NCBI GenBank assembly: GCA_902826025.1
Contig: CADEDH010000009.1
Coordinates: 95,560-130,469 of the forward strand
Direction of reading: 5' to 3'
From: an uncultured Actinomycetes bacterium
GTDB taxonomy: Bacteria > Actinomycetota > Acidimicrobiia > Acidimicrobiales > SZUA-35
Length of the DNA stretch: 34,910 bases
The position numbers and the translations under genes were made by a program. Of this stretch, positions 22,529 through 30,762 are shown piece by piece. The notes beneath the pieces were generated by a model. It did not search any database. It was not told where the DNA came from and was given only the letters and a program-made list of their open reading frames with translations. The stretch's first letter is position 1. Each line of letters starts with the position of its first letter.

Positions 22529-23608
22529 CTACATCTTGGCCATCACCTCGCGGGCGAAGCGGTCGGCGTAGGCCGCCTGGTGGTTCGGGGCCGGCAGCAC
22601 CACCAGCTGGTCCACCCCGGCCGCCTCCATCTCCCGCAGCTCCTCGACGCACTCCTCGGGCCGTCCCACCACACAGGTCGCCCGCACCAGGTCTTCGGTG
22701 ATCAGATCCCGCTCGTCGTCGCGCAGGAACGTGCAGTGGCCGTCGTGGATGCGGATATGACGCAGGTGCTCCGGCGTCCGCTCGATCATGTCGGTATAGC
22801 GGTCCCACACGTCGAGCAGCTTGCGGGGCGGCGTGCGGTTGTACTGCCGCACGCTGTCGAAGATGTAGTGCATGCCGCTGATGATGAACGGCCCGTGCTC
22901 GGCGATCACCCGGTCCGAGAGCACGTCCTCGCCCTTGTCGAGCATGATCACGTTGAGCAGGTTGACGATCGGGTAGCTGTCGCTGTCGACGTCCACGTCG
23001 GTGCGCCCGGCGTCGGCCGCCGCCCGCCGCACCGTCTCCTTGGAGCGGGCGATCGAGCGGTCCTCGTTGGGCAGCGACACGAACAGTCCGTCCCCCAGCT
23101 CACCCGCCAGAGCCTGCGACTTCGGCCCGAACCCCGACACCACGATCGGGATCTTGTGCTCCAGGTCCACGTAGCCCCGGTCGCCCATCATCAGGCGGAT
23201 GGGAGCGGTGACGCCCCGGAAGGTGTAGTCGACCTCTTCGCCTGCCAGCAGGCCCCGCACTGCCCGGATCTCGTCGGCGTAGCGCTTGATGGGCAGCGGC
23301 TTGAGGTTCATGAACCGGTAGGCCGAGTTGCCCGACCCGATGCCCAACGCCACCCGGCCCGGGGCCAGGGTGGCCACCGAGGCGATCGAGTGGGCGATGA
23401 CCGGGGCGGCACGGGTACCGGCCACGGCCACACCGGTGGCCAGCTTGATACGCGAGGTCCGCTCGGCGGCCAGCGCCAGGTAGGCGTAGCAGTCGCCCCA
23501 GATCATCTGGCTGTCGGGCACCCACAGCCAGTCGAAGCCGAGGTCTTCGCACTGCTTGGCGAAGTCGACCTCGGTCAGCTTGGTGGTCACACACATCCCG
23601 AACTCCAT
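22529..23608 (-). CDS. LLM class F420-dependent oxidoreductase (Mer-like)
   Basis: A 359-residue luciferase-like protein with a profile like F420-dependent methylene-tetrahydromethanopterin reductase-type oxidoreductases: MEFGMCVTTKLTEVDFAKQCEDLGFDWLWVPDSQ, LATGVAVAGTRAAPVIAHSIASVATLAPGRVALGIGSGNSA (family signature, glycine-rich) and PIVVSGFGPKSQALAGELGDG. The insert DYTFRGVTAPIRLMMGDRGY is typical of the group. It probably uses F420H2; the substrate is not readable. No strong ribosome site precedes ATG 23608. It lies 60 bp downstream of kdpE and 23 bp upstream of the deacetylase, so readthrough from kdpDE is possible. Confidence 0.87.
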   Translation of the reverse strand: MEFGMCVTTKLTEVDFAKQCEDLGFDWLWVPDSQMIWGDCYAYLALAAERTSRIKLATGVAVAGTRAAPVIAHSIASVATLAPGRVALGIGSGNSAYRFMNLKPLPIKRYADEIRAVRGLLAGEEVDYTFRGVTAPIRLMMGDRGYVDLEHKIPIVVSGFGPKSQALAGELGDGLFVSLPNEDRSIARSKETVRRAAADAGRTDVDVDSDSYPIVNLLNVIMLDKGEDVLSDRVIAEHGPFIISGMHYIFDSVRQYNRTPPRKLLDVWDRYTDMIERTPEHLRHIRIHDGHCTFLRDDERDLITEDLVRATCVVGRPEECVEELREMEAAGVDQLVVLPAPNHQAAYADRFAREVMAKM

Positions 23609-23668
23609 GTCGGGGGAACCTAGTGCATGCCGTCCGGCGGAGCCCGTTGAGCCAGCCCGGCCCGTCGA

Positions 23669-24361
23669 TCAGGCGTCGGGCGACGGGTGGAAGCGGTAGC
23701 CCACGCCGGGCTCCGTGCGCAGGTACCGGGGCTGCTTGGGATCGGGCTCCAGCTTGTGGCGGAGGTGGGTGAGGTGGACCCGCAGGTAGTTGGTCTCCGT
23801 CTCGTATTCGGGCCCCCACACCTGCTGCAGGAGCTGGCGCTGGGTCACGAGGCGGTTGGGTTGGCGGACGAGGGCCTCCAGCAGCCCCCATTCGATGCGG
23901 GTGAGGTGGATGGGCTCCCCGTCCCGACCGGTCACCTGGCGCCCGGCCAGATCCACCGTGAAGTCGTCGGTGGACACCACCGCCTCTTCGGCCGCCGGGG
24001 TGTGGCGGCGGATGGCAGCCCGGAGGCGGGCCAGCAGTTCCTCGATACCGAACGGCTTGGTGACGTAGTCGTCGGCTCCGGCGTCGAGGGCACCGACCTT
24101 GCCCGCCTCGTCGCCCCGGGCCGACAGCACCACAATCGGCACGTTGGTCCAGCCCCGCAGCCCGGCGATCACGTCGAGGCCGTCCATGTCGGGCAGGCCG
24201 AGGTCGAGCAGCACGGCATCGGGGTGGGAGCGGCCGGCCACCCGGAGGGCCTCGGCCCCGTCGGCCGCCAGCTCCACCTGGTAGCCCCGGGCTCGCAGGT
24301 TCAGCTGGAGGGCCCGGCGGATCTGGGGCTCGTCATCGACGATGAGAACGGTTTGCGGCAT
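23669..24361 (-). CDS. kdpE: Two-component response regulator KdpE
   Basis: A 230-residue OmpR/PhoB-type regulator. The receiver domain (1-120) has the acidic pair Asp9-Asp10, phospho-acceptor Asp53 (LLDLGLPDMDG) and Lys102 (YVTKPF). The winged helix (about 130-228) includes LTRIEWGLLEALVRQPNRLVTQRQLLQQVWG and the TNYLRVHLTHLRHKLEPDP signature typical of KdpE. It is phosphorylated by KdpD and controls potassium uptake genes. It overlaps kdpD by 29 bp. OmpR-type regulators bind tandem 11-bp repeats; such repeats occur upstream of kdpD and at 30705-30726. No kdpFABC is present here. Confidence 0.94.
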   Translation of the reverse strand: MPQTVLIVDDEPQIRRALQLNLRARGYQVELAADGAEALRVAGRSHPDAVLLDLGLPDMDGLDVIAGLRGWTNVPIVVLSARGDEAGKVGALDAGADDYVTKPFGIEELLARLRAAIRRHTPAAEEAVVSTDDFTVDLAGRQVTGRDGEPIHLTRIEWGLLEALVRQPNRLVTQRQLLQQVWGPEYETETNYLRVHLTHLRHKLEPDPKQPRYLRTEPGVGYRFHPSPDA

Positions 24362-26849
24362 CGGGGTTCGCTACGGGGTGGGTGGTGGGGCGGAGGCTGG
24401 CGTCGGTGATGGGTTCGGGGGCGTCACCCGGGACAGGAGTCGGCCGGCGGAGCCGGACCGAGACCGTGAGCCCACCTCCAGGGGTGTCGTCGAGCGTCAG
24501 CTCGCCCCCCATGGCGGTGACGAATCCCCGGGCGATGGCCAGCCCCAAGCCTATCCCCGAGCCGGGTGCCCGGTCGGAGAGCCGGTCGAAGGGCTCGAGG
24601 GCGCGGGCCCGCAGCTCGGCCGGGATCCCGGGCCCCCGGTCGACCACCTGGATCTGGGTCGTGGTCCCGTCGACCGAGCCGATCCGGATGACCACCTCCG
24701 TACCCGGCGGGGCGGCCCGGTGGGCGTTGGCCACCAGGTTGGCCACCACCCGCTCCAACAGGGCGGGGTCGGCATAGGCCGTCAGCTCGGGTTCCTCCAC
24801 CACCAGACGGCACCGCCCCGGTGGCACGTGGGAGAGACCGTCCAAGGCCCCGGCGATCACCTCGGAGGGGGCCACGGCGTCCATCCGGGCGTGAATGGCT
24901 CCGGTTTGGAGGCGGCTCATGTCGAGCAGGTTGGCGATCAGGCGGTCGAGGCGGTCGGTCTCGCCGTCGATCACCTCCAGGAACTCCCGGGTGTCATCCG
25001 CGCTCCAGATCACGTCGGGGGCCAGCAAGCTGGACACGCTGGTCTTGATCGACGTCAGCGGCGTCCGCAGATCGTGCGACACGGCCTGGAGCAGGGCAGT
25101 GCGGTAGGCGTCACCGGCCACCCGGTCCCGGTCCCGTTCCGACGCCAGGCGGAGATGGCGGGCCTGGATCGCCGTCGCCACCTGAGAGGCCACGGCGCTG
25201 GCCAGGCGGCGCAGCGGTGCCGGCAGGGCCGGCTCGTCGATCCGGATCCGGTGGCGCCCGTCCACGGTGACCACGGTGGGGTCGTCGCCGGCCATCTCGC
25301 CCCTGGCCACCAGGGGTTCCCACCGCCCACCGAACTCCTCTTCCAGCACCGTGGCCCGGCCGTCGAGGGCCCGGCTCAGATGGTCGACGAGCCCGTCCAC
25401 CGGGTCCGACGCCCGAGCCAGCACCACCGCCGCCGTGGCCACCGCCTCGGCCTCCTGGCTGGCCAGCTCGGCCTGTATCGAGCGGCGCCGCTCCAGGTTC
25501 ACCTGGGCCGACACGATCGCTGTGACCAGGAGGAACACCAGCAGGGCGACGGCAGCGTCGGAGTCTCGCACCACGAAGGTGTGCACCGGCTCGGCGAAGA
25601 AGAAGTTGGCCAGGAAGAATGCGGCCACGGCACACCCGAAGCCGACCAGGGCCCCACCGATCGACGTCACGGCCACCACCACCACGATGTAGGCCAGCAG
25701 GGCCACCGGCAGCGAGTAGCGGTCTCGCAGGGCCACCATCACCGCCGTGAGCAGAGGTAGCAGCACGGCGGCCAGGACGGCGGCCGCCGCCTGGCGGCGC
25801 AGATCGGGGAGGCGTACCGTGCGTCGCCGGCGCCCCGGCCCCGAACCGCCGACCACATGGACGTCGATCCCCCGGGCCTGGGCGGCCAAATCGGCCACCA
25901 GCGACCGCCCCGACCAGGTGCGGGGGCTGGCCCCGATCACCAGCTGGGTGATCCGCTCGGACCGGGCAACGTGGAGGAGGGTCTCGGCTACGTCGTCGCC
26001 TTGGACCTCCTGATAGGCACCGCCCACCTGTTCCAGCAACTGGCGTTGGGCCCGGAGACGGTCGGTGGTGGCCGGGTCCGTCCGGTTCAGGATCACCACC
26101 CCCAGCAGCTCGCCGTCAGCCCGGCCGGCCAGTCGGGCGGCCCGCCGGATCAGGCGCTCCCCGTCGGGCGCGCCCGACAGCGCCACCAGGATCCGCTCCC
26201 GACCGGCCGCTTGTTCCGGCGCCGGATCATCAGCGCCGAGCGGCGAGTGCCGCAGTCGCTCCAGGAGCCAGGTGAGGGTGAGCTCCCGCAGCGCGGCGAG
26301 CACCGGTGCCTCGAAGTGGCGGGCGGTGGCCGTGTCGAGGGCGTCGGCGGCCACGATGTTGCCGTGGGCCAGGCGACGGCGCAGGGCGGCCGGTGCCACG
26401 TCCACCAGCTCGATCTGTTCGGCTCGGGCCAGCACCGTGTCGGGCACCCGATCGGTGCTCACGGTCCCGGTCAGCTCGGCCACGGTGTCGACCAGTGACT
26501 CGACCGACCCGATGTCCACCGTGCCGATGACGTCGATCCCCTCCTCCAGCACCGCCTCCGCCAACTCCCAGTTACGTCGTGCACCGGCGGCGGCACGGGC
26601 GCCGAGGTCATCGACGAGGACGACCTCGGGCCGACGGGCGGCGATGGCGGCCGCATCGGGGGTCACCGCCTCCAAACCGACCAGCCGCTCGGCCGTACGG
26701 GGCCGGCCCCGGGGATCGGCGTAGGCGACCACAACGTCGGTGCCCCGTTCCCGGCGCCGGTGGCCCTCGTCGAGCATCGCCATTGTCCGGCCCACGCCGG
26801 GGGCCGCTCCCAGATAGATGCGAAGCGAACCCCGACGGTGCACGGCCAC
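24333..26849 (-). CDS. kdpD: Sensor histidine kinase KdpD with altered Walker A
   Basis: An 838-residue potassium/turgor sensor. Domains in order: N-terminal KdpD domain (1-210), with GAAPGVGR at 14-21 where the usual Walker lysine is Arg21; a universal-stress-protein-like domain (about 218-335); four membrane segments (about 354-450, DUF4118); a GAF-like region; and a histidine kinase core with His592 in SHDLRTPLTS, Asn708 of the ATP site and glycine boxes near 740 and 770. The usual DELAHTN segment after the Walker motif is also replaced (DDLGARAAAG). GTG 26849 is the annotated start; GTG 26843 is possible. It diverges from a KimA-like transporter across a 175-bp region with tandem repeats. 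Confidence 0.94.
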   Translation of the reverse strand: MAVHRRGSLRIYLGAAPGVGRTMAMLDEGHRRRERGTDVVVAYADPRGRPRTAERLVGLEAVTPDAAAIAARRPEVVLVDDLGARAAAGARRNWELAEAVLEEGIDVIGTVDIGSVESLVDTVAELTGTVSTDRVPDTVLARAEQIELVDVAPAALRRRLAHGNIVAADALDTATARHFEAPVLAALRELTLTWLLERLRHSPLGADDPAPEQAAGRERILVALSGAPDGERLIRRAARLAGRADGELLGVVILNRTDPATTDRLRAQRQLLEQVGGAYQEVQGDDVAETLLHVARSERITQLVIGASPRTWSGRSLVADLAAQARGIDVHVVGGSGPGRRRRTVRLPDLRRQAAAAVLAAVLLPLLTAVMVALRDRYSLPVALLAYIVVVVAVTSIGGALVGFGCAVAAFFLANFFFAEPVHTFVVRDSDAAVALLVFLLVTAIVSAQVNLERRRSIQAELASQEAEAVATAAVVLARASDPVDGLVDHLSRALDGRATVLEEEFGGRWEPLVARGEMAGDDPTVVTVDGRHRIRIDEPALPAPLRRLASAVASQVATAIQARHLRLASERDRDRVAGDAYRTALLQAVSHDLRTPLTSIKTSVSSLLAPDVIWSADDTREFLEVIDGETDRLDRLIANLLDMSRLQTGAIHARMDAVAPSEVIAGALDGLSHVPPGRCRLVVEEPELTAYADPALLERVVANLVANAHRAAPPGTEVVIRIGSVDGTTTQIQVVDRGPGIPAELRARALEPFDRLSDRAPGSGIGLGLAIARGFVTAMGGELTLDDTPGGGLTVSVRLRRPTPVPGDAPEPITDASLRPTTHPVANPDAANRSHRR

Positions 26850-26919
26850 CGCCCCAGTGTGACACCCTCGGACCCGCTGCCATGGCCTGGTCCCAATCCC
26901 GCCATCAGGGCGTTTCGCC

Positions 26920-26972
26920 TTCTTAGCGCGTTCTTCGCGCGGCGTCCGCTCTCTTAGCGCTCGCTCAGCGCT
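26920..26972. promoter_or_regulatory. Putative KdpE-binding region: two tandem pairs of 11-bp repeats
   Basis: Four 11-bp units in two tandem pairs: TTCTTAGCGCG (26920-26930), TTCTTCGCGCG (26931-26941), CTCTTAGCGCT (26951-26961), CGCTCAGCGCT (26962-26972). The pairs start 31 bp apart. OmpR/PhoB-family regulators characteristically bind 11-bp direct repeats. The site is in the kdpD-kimA divergent promoter region (26850-27024), which holds nothing else of note. Regulator identity is inferred. Confidence 0.65.
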
Positions 26973-27024
26973 GCGGTTCGGCCCGCTCCTTCATGCTGAG
27001 GACGTACCCGGCGGCTGGAGGACC

Positions 27025-28893
27025 ATGCGACCGCACAAGGTGAAACGGGCGCTGCTCGGCCGGCCCCTGGCCGGCCACGAGGAGCAGCACCAACGACTGG
27101 GCAAGGCAGTGGCGTTGCCGGTCTTCGCCTCCGACGCCATCTCGTCCACCGCCTACGCCACCGACGAGATCCTGGTCGTGCTGCTCGGCGTGGCCGGCAT
27201 CGGCGCCGGGGCGTGGAACATCCTCACCCCGCTGGCCCTGGTGGTGTGCGGCCTGCTCGGCATCGTGGTCATCAGCTACCGCCAGACGATCTACGCCTAC
27301 CCCAGCGGCGGCGGCTCCTACATCGTGTCCCGGGAGAACCTGGGCAAGACGCCGTCCCTGGTGGCCGGCGCCTCGCTGCTCGTCGACTACATCCTCACGG
27401 TGGCGGTGTCGGTGGCCGCCGGGGTGCTGGCCATCACCTCGGCCGTGCCCAGCCTGGCCGGCCACCGGGTGCTGTTGTGCCTCGCCATGATCGGGGTGAT
27501 GACCCTGGCCAACCTGCGGGGTCTGCGGGAGTCGGCGATGCTGTTCGCCCCGCCCACCTACCTCTACATCGCCATGCTGATCCTGCTGATCGTTGTCGGT
27601 CTCTACCGGATCTACGTCCAGGGCTGGGGCCCGATCGACGTGGAGGCGTCGGTGGCGCAGGGCATCGTCAGCCCCGAGGCGGCCGAGTTGGCCGCCGGCA
27701 CCAAGGCGCTCGGCCTCATGCTGCTGCTCCGGGCCTTCGCCTCGGGCGCCGTCGCCCTGTCGGGTGTGGAGGCGGTCTCGAACGGGGTGCCGGCCTTCCG
27801 CAAGCCCGAGTCTCGCAACGCCGCCATCACCATCGCCATCATGGGCACGATCCTCGGCTCCTGCTTCCTCGGCGTGTCGATCGTGGCCGCCCACCTCCGG
27901 CCCTACCGGGGGGACCTCGATCCGACCGGCCTGGCCCTGATGGCCCGCTACATCTACGGCGGACCCGGGATCCTGTTCTGGATCACCCAGGTCGCCACGT
28001 TCGCCATCCTGATCCTGGCGGCCAACACGGCCTACGCCGACTTCCCCCGGCTGGCCTCGATCATCGGAGCCGACGGCTTCCTCCCCCGCCAGTTCGCCCA
28101 TCGGGGCAACCGGCTGGTGTTCTCCAACGGGGTGCTGTTCCTGGCCGTCATGGCCTGCATCCTCATCGTGATCTTCGACGGCAACGTGTCGGCCCTGATC
28201 CCCCTGTACGCCTTCGGGGTGTTCACCGGCTTCACCCTCTCCCAGGCCGGGATGGTGCGCCACCATCTGCGGGAGAGGGAACCGAACTGGCAGCGGAGCC
28301 TGGTGATCAACGCCACCGGGGCCATCACCACCGGCATCGTGGCCATGGTGGTGGTGATCGCCAAGTTCACCCAGGGGGCGTGGCTGCCGGCCGTGATCAT
28401 CCCTCTACTCGTGCTGCTGTTCACCGGTATCAACAAGCACTACACCCGGGTGGCCGAGAAGCTGCGCATCAAGCCCGAGGAGCCGGAGGCGGAACCCGTC
28501 AACACGATGATCGTACTGGTGGGCGGCCTGCACCGGGGTGTGCTGCACACCCTTCGGTGGGCAAGCCACCTCGGGCCCGACAAGCTCGTGGCCCTCTACG
28601 TGGCGGCCGACGAGGAGCAGGCCGAGAGCATGCGCCAGCAGTGGTGCCGCCAGGGCATCGAGGTGGAGCTGGTGGTGGAGCTCGACCCCTACCGAGAGCT
28701 GTCGAACACGATCGTGAACTACGTCGACCATCTGACGCGGGACGAGACCCACACCGTGGCCGTGGTGATCCCCGAGTTCGTGGTGAAGAAGTGGTGGGAG
28801 CACCTCCTGCACAACCAGACGGCCCTGTTCCTCAAGGGGCGCCTGCTGTTCCGGGAGAACGTGGCCGTGATCTCCGTGCCCTACCACCTCTGA
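27025..28893 (+). CDS. KimA-like potassium/proton symporter (APC superfamily)
   Basis: A 622-residue transporter with about twelve membrane segments, then a soluble C-terminal domain (about 460-622). FASDAISSTAYATDE (34-48) matches the KimA K+-binding start, with Asp37 and Tyr44 corresponding to B. subtilis KimA Asp36 and Tyr43. Asp121/Thr125 and Glu249 in GVEAVSNGVPAF agree with the other conserved sites. The soluble domain contains the c-di-AMP-type regulatory region in KimA homologues. GGAGG precedes ATG 27025. It diverges from kdpD, and tandem 11-bp repeats lie between, so KdpDE may control this high-affinity uptake instead of kdpFABC. Ion specificity is inferred from the family. Confidence 0.88.
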   Translation: MRPHKVKRALLGRPLAGHEEQHQRLGKAVALPVFASDAISSTAYATDEILVVLLGVAGIGAGAWNILTPLALVVCGLLGIVVISYRQTIYAYPSGGGSYIVSRENLGKTPSLVAGASLLVDYILTVAVSVAAGVLAITSAVPSLAGHRVLLCLAMIGVMTLANLRGLRESAMLFAPPTYLYIAMLILLIVVGLYRIYVQGWGPIDVEASVAQGIVSPEAAELAAGTKALGLMLLLRAFASGAVALSGVEAVSNGVPAFRKPESRNAAITIAIMGTILGSCFLGVSIVAAHLRPYRGDLDPTGLALMARYIYGGPGILFWITQVATFAILILAANTAYADFPRLASIIGADGFLPRQFAHRGNRLVFSNGVLFLAVMACILIVIFDGNVSALIPLYAFGVFTGFTLSQAGMVRHHLREREPNWQRSLVINATGAITTGIVAMVVVIAKFTQGAWLPAVIIPLLVLLFTGINKHYTRVAEKLRIKPEEPEAEPVNTMIVLVGGLHRGVLHTLRWASHLGPDKLVALYVAADEEQAESMRQQWCRQGIEVELVVELDPYRELSNTIVNYVDHLTRDETHTVAVVIPEFVVKKWWEHLLHNQTALFLKGRLLFRENVAVISVPYHL

Positions 28894-28924
28894 TTTTCGG
28901 GGGCTCGTCCGGCCGCTTCGAGCT

Positions 28925-30127
28925 TCAGGTGTCGCTGCGGAGCAGGATCCCCTGGGAGTTGAAGTAGTAGCCGCCCGGGGTGACGAGGGCGACGGCGGCG
29001 CCGTCGACCTGGCGGGGCCCGGCGTCACCTCGGAGCTGGAGGCAGGCCTCGTAGAGGTGCCCGGCGCCCTGGGTGCCGCCTTCCGACAGCGACCCACCGT
29101 GGGTGTTCACCGGGATCCGACCGTGGATCATGATGCGCTGCTCGGCCTCCACCCAGTGGTCGGCCACGAACGCCCCGCCTTCGCCCCGGCCGCAGTAGCC
29201 GACGTTCTCGATCCAGCTCAGCGCGATGTTGGAGAACCCCTCGTAGGGGTACAGCACGTCGACGTCGGCCAGAGTCAGCTCCGACTTGGCCCACAGCCGG
29301 TCCACCACCACCATCTGGCCGGCGTGGTCGAGGTCGCGCAGCTGCTCCTCCGAGCCGTAGTCGGTGTGGCCGAGGGTGGCGGCGTGGATCAGCACCGAGG
29401 GCCGGGGCAGGTCCCGGGCCCGTTCGGTGGTGGTGATCACGAAGGCGTCGGCGCCGTCGATGGGGATGTCCATGTCGTAGACCGACAGGGGGTCTCGCAC
29501 CATCCGGCCGGCCAGGTAGGCCTCCATGGTGAGCGGCTCGGTGTAGACGGCGTTGGGGTTGCGGGCAGCGTTGGTGCGGGAGTTGATGGCCACGAGGCCG
29601 AGCGTCTCCCGGGTATAGCCGTAGTCGTGCAGGTAGCGGCCGGCCCAGGCGGCGTAGGCGGGGGCCCCGTAGAGCGAGTTGGGGCCGGTGTCGTTGTGGC
29701 CCGTGCCCCACCAGCTGCGGGCGTCGGCCACGCCGAGGGTGGCCCGCTTGCGCATCGGGTCCTTGGCCGCCGAGCGGGAGGCCCAGGGCAGGCGGTAGGC
29801 GTGGTGGTAGACGAGCACGGTGTCGGCCATGCCGCTGCTCACGGCGGCCACGGCCGCCGTGATCTGGTTGCCGATCACGGCCTGGGGGTTGGCGAACCAG
29901 GCCACCCCGGGGATGCCGAGGGCGGCCTGCACCCACTGGGCCGACACCATCGACCCGCAGATCCCGTCGATGTCGGCGGCGCCGAGGCCGGCGTCTCGGA
30001 GGGCGTTGACGCAGGCTTCGGACACGAGGGAGCCAGGGGTGCAGCCCTGGCGGTCACGGGCGTAGGGCGAGCGCCCGAGGCCAACGATGGCCACCTGATC
30101 CCGGGCCGGGTTGCGTCGGGCGCTCAT
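28925..30127 (-). CDS. Thiolase-like lipid-transfer protein, Ltp2/SCP-x-type aldolase component
   Basis: A 400-residue thiolase-fold protein of the lipid-transfer group (acetyl-CoA acetyltransferase-like) rather than a true thiolase. It keeps VAIVGLGRSPYARD, the DVLYPYEGFSNIALSWIENVGYCGRGEGGAF region with the Tyr used by Ltp2 retro-aldolases, and NTHGGSLSEGGTQGAGHLYEA near the C-terminus. The nucleophilic thiolase Cys is not evident at the usual early position (GICGSMVS). In steroid side-chain degradation Ltp2 pairs with a DUF35 zinc-ribbon protein, and exactly such a gene precedes it here with a 4-bp ATGA overlap. ATG 30127 is chosen for that overlap; an upstream start at 30214 lacks support. 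Confidence 0.87.
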   Translation of the reverse strand: MSARRNPARDQVAIVGLGRSPYARDRQGCTPGSLVSEACVNALRDAGLGAADIDGICGSMVSAQWVQAALGIPGVAWFANPQAVIGNQITAAVAAVSSGMADTVLVYHHAYRLPWASRSAAKDPMRKRATLGVADARSWWGTGHNDTGPNSLYGAPAYAAWAGRYLHDYGYTRETLGLVAINSRTNAARNPNAVYTEPLTMEAYLAGRMVRDPLSVYDMDIPIDGADAFVITTTERARDLPRPSVLIHAATLGHTDYGSEEQLRDLDHAGQMVVVDRLWAKSELTLADVDVLYPYEGFSNIALSWIENVGYCGRGEGGAFVADHWVEAEQRIMIHGRIPVNTHGGSLSEGGTQGAGHLYEACLQLRGDAGPRQVDGAAVALVTPGGYYFNSQGILLRSDT

Positions 30128-30594
30128 CGCCCCGCCCCTTCCCCAGCAGCGGTGTCGGCGCCGGCCACGATCTCGAAGTCGGCCCGAGGGAGACGGCCGG
30201 GAATGTCGCGCCACAGGGCGCGCACCCGGTCGCCCACCCGGATCCCGGCGGTCGGGGTGCCAACCACCGTGCCGGCCAGGCGCAGGCCGGGCTGCTCGTC
30301 AAGCTCCACCGCCACCAGGGCGTGGCCACCGTCGGCGTAGTCGACACCGGGTTGGGGTGCCCCCTGGCGCAGGGCGGTCACCAGGGCCACGAACCCGTCG
30401 CCGGCCACCTCGGTGGGGGTGATCGAGCGGCTCCAGCAGGCGGGGCACAGAGGGCGGGGCGGCTGGTGCCAGCGGCCGCAGTCGTCGCATCGGTTCACGA
30501 GCAGGCGATGGTCGAGAAGGCCCCGATGCCAGGCGGCGTTGTCGGCGTCGATGCGGACGCCGGGGAAGGCGTCGAGCAGTTCCTCGTCGGTCAC
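30124..30594 (-). CDS. DUF35 OB-fold zinc-ribbon protein, ChsH2-like partner of Ltp2
   Basis: A 156-residue OB-fold/DUF35 protein with a zinc ribbon: Cys36-x2-Cys39 and Cys50-x2-Cys53 (CDDC, CPAC), preceded by HRLLVNR and followed by beta strands. DUF35 partners supply acyl-CoA binding and scaffold the Ltp2-type aldolase that cuts a propionyl-CoA or acetyl-CoA unit from steroid-like acyl-CoAs. The hydratase-like ChsH1/ChsH2 N-terminal half is absent, so this is the small DUF35 type. It is coupled to the thiolase-like gene by an ATGA overlap. Specific substrate not readable. Confidence 0.87.
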   Translation of the reverse strand: MTDEELLDAFPGVRIDADNAAWHRGLLDHRLLVNRCDDCGRWHQPPRPLCPACWSRSITPTEVAGDGFVALVTALRQGAPQPGVDYADGGHALVAVELDEQPGLRLAGTVVGTPTAGIRVGDRVRALWRDIPGRLPRADFEIVAGADTAAGEGAGR

Positions 30595-30704
30595 GGATGG
30601 GCTCCTCCCTCAGCCGGCCGATCGGCCGGGCCCGCTGGGCGCGACCCTAGGCGTTGGCCGTCGATCTCCACCACGTAGAGGCCACGACAAGACTGCAGGG
30701 GCCG

Positions 30705-30726
30705 GAGCTAAGCCTGCGCTAAGCCC
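30705..30726 (+). promoter_or_regulatory. Putative KdpE box before the DUF4118 gene
   Basis: Two units at exactly 11-bp spacing: GAGCTAAGCCT (30705-30715) and GCGCTAAGCCC (30716-30726). The core GCTAAG is the reverse complement of the CTTAGC core repeated between kdpD and kimA, and it has the same orientation relative to the start it precedes as the boxes have relative to kdpD. It lies 36 bp upstream of ATG 30763 in the 168-bp gap 30595-30762. Confidence 0.6.
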
Positions 30727-30762
30727 CTTCTTCCCTGCTCGGAGCTGGGGTACGACGGTGAC

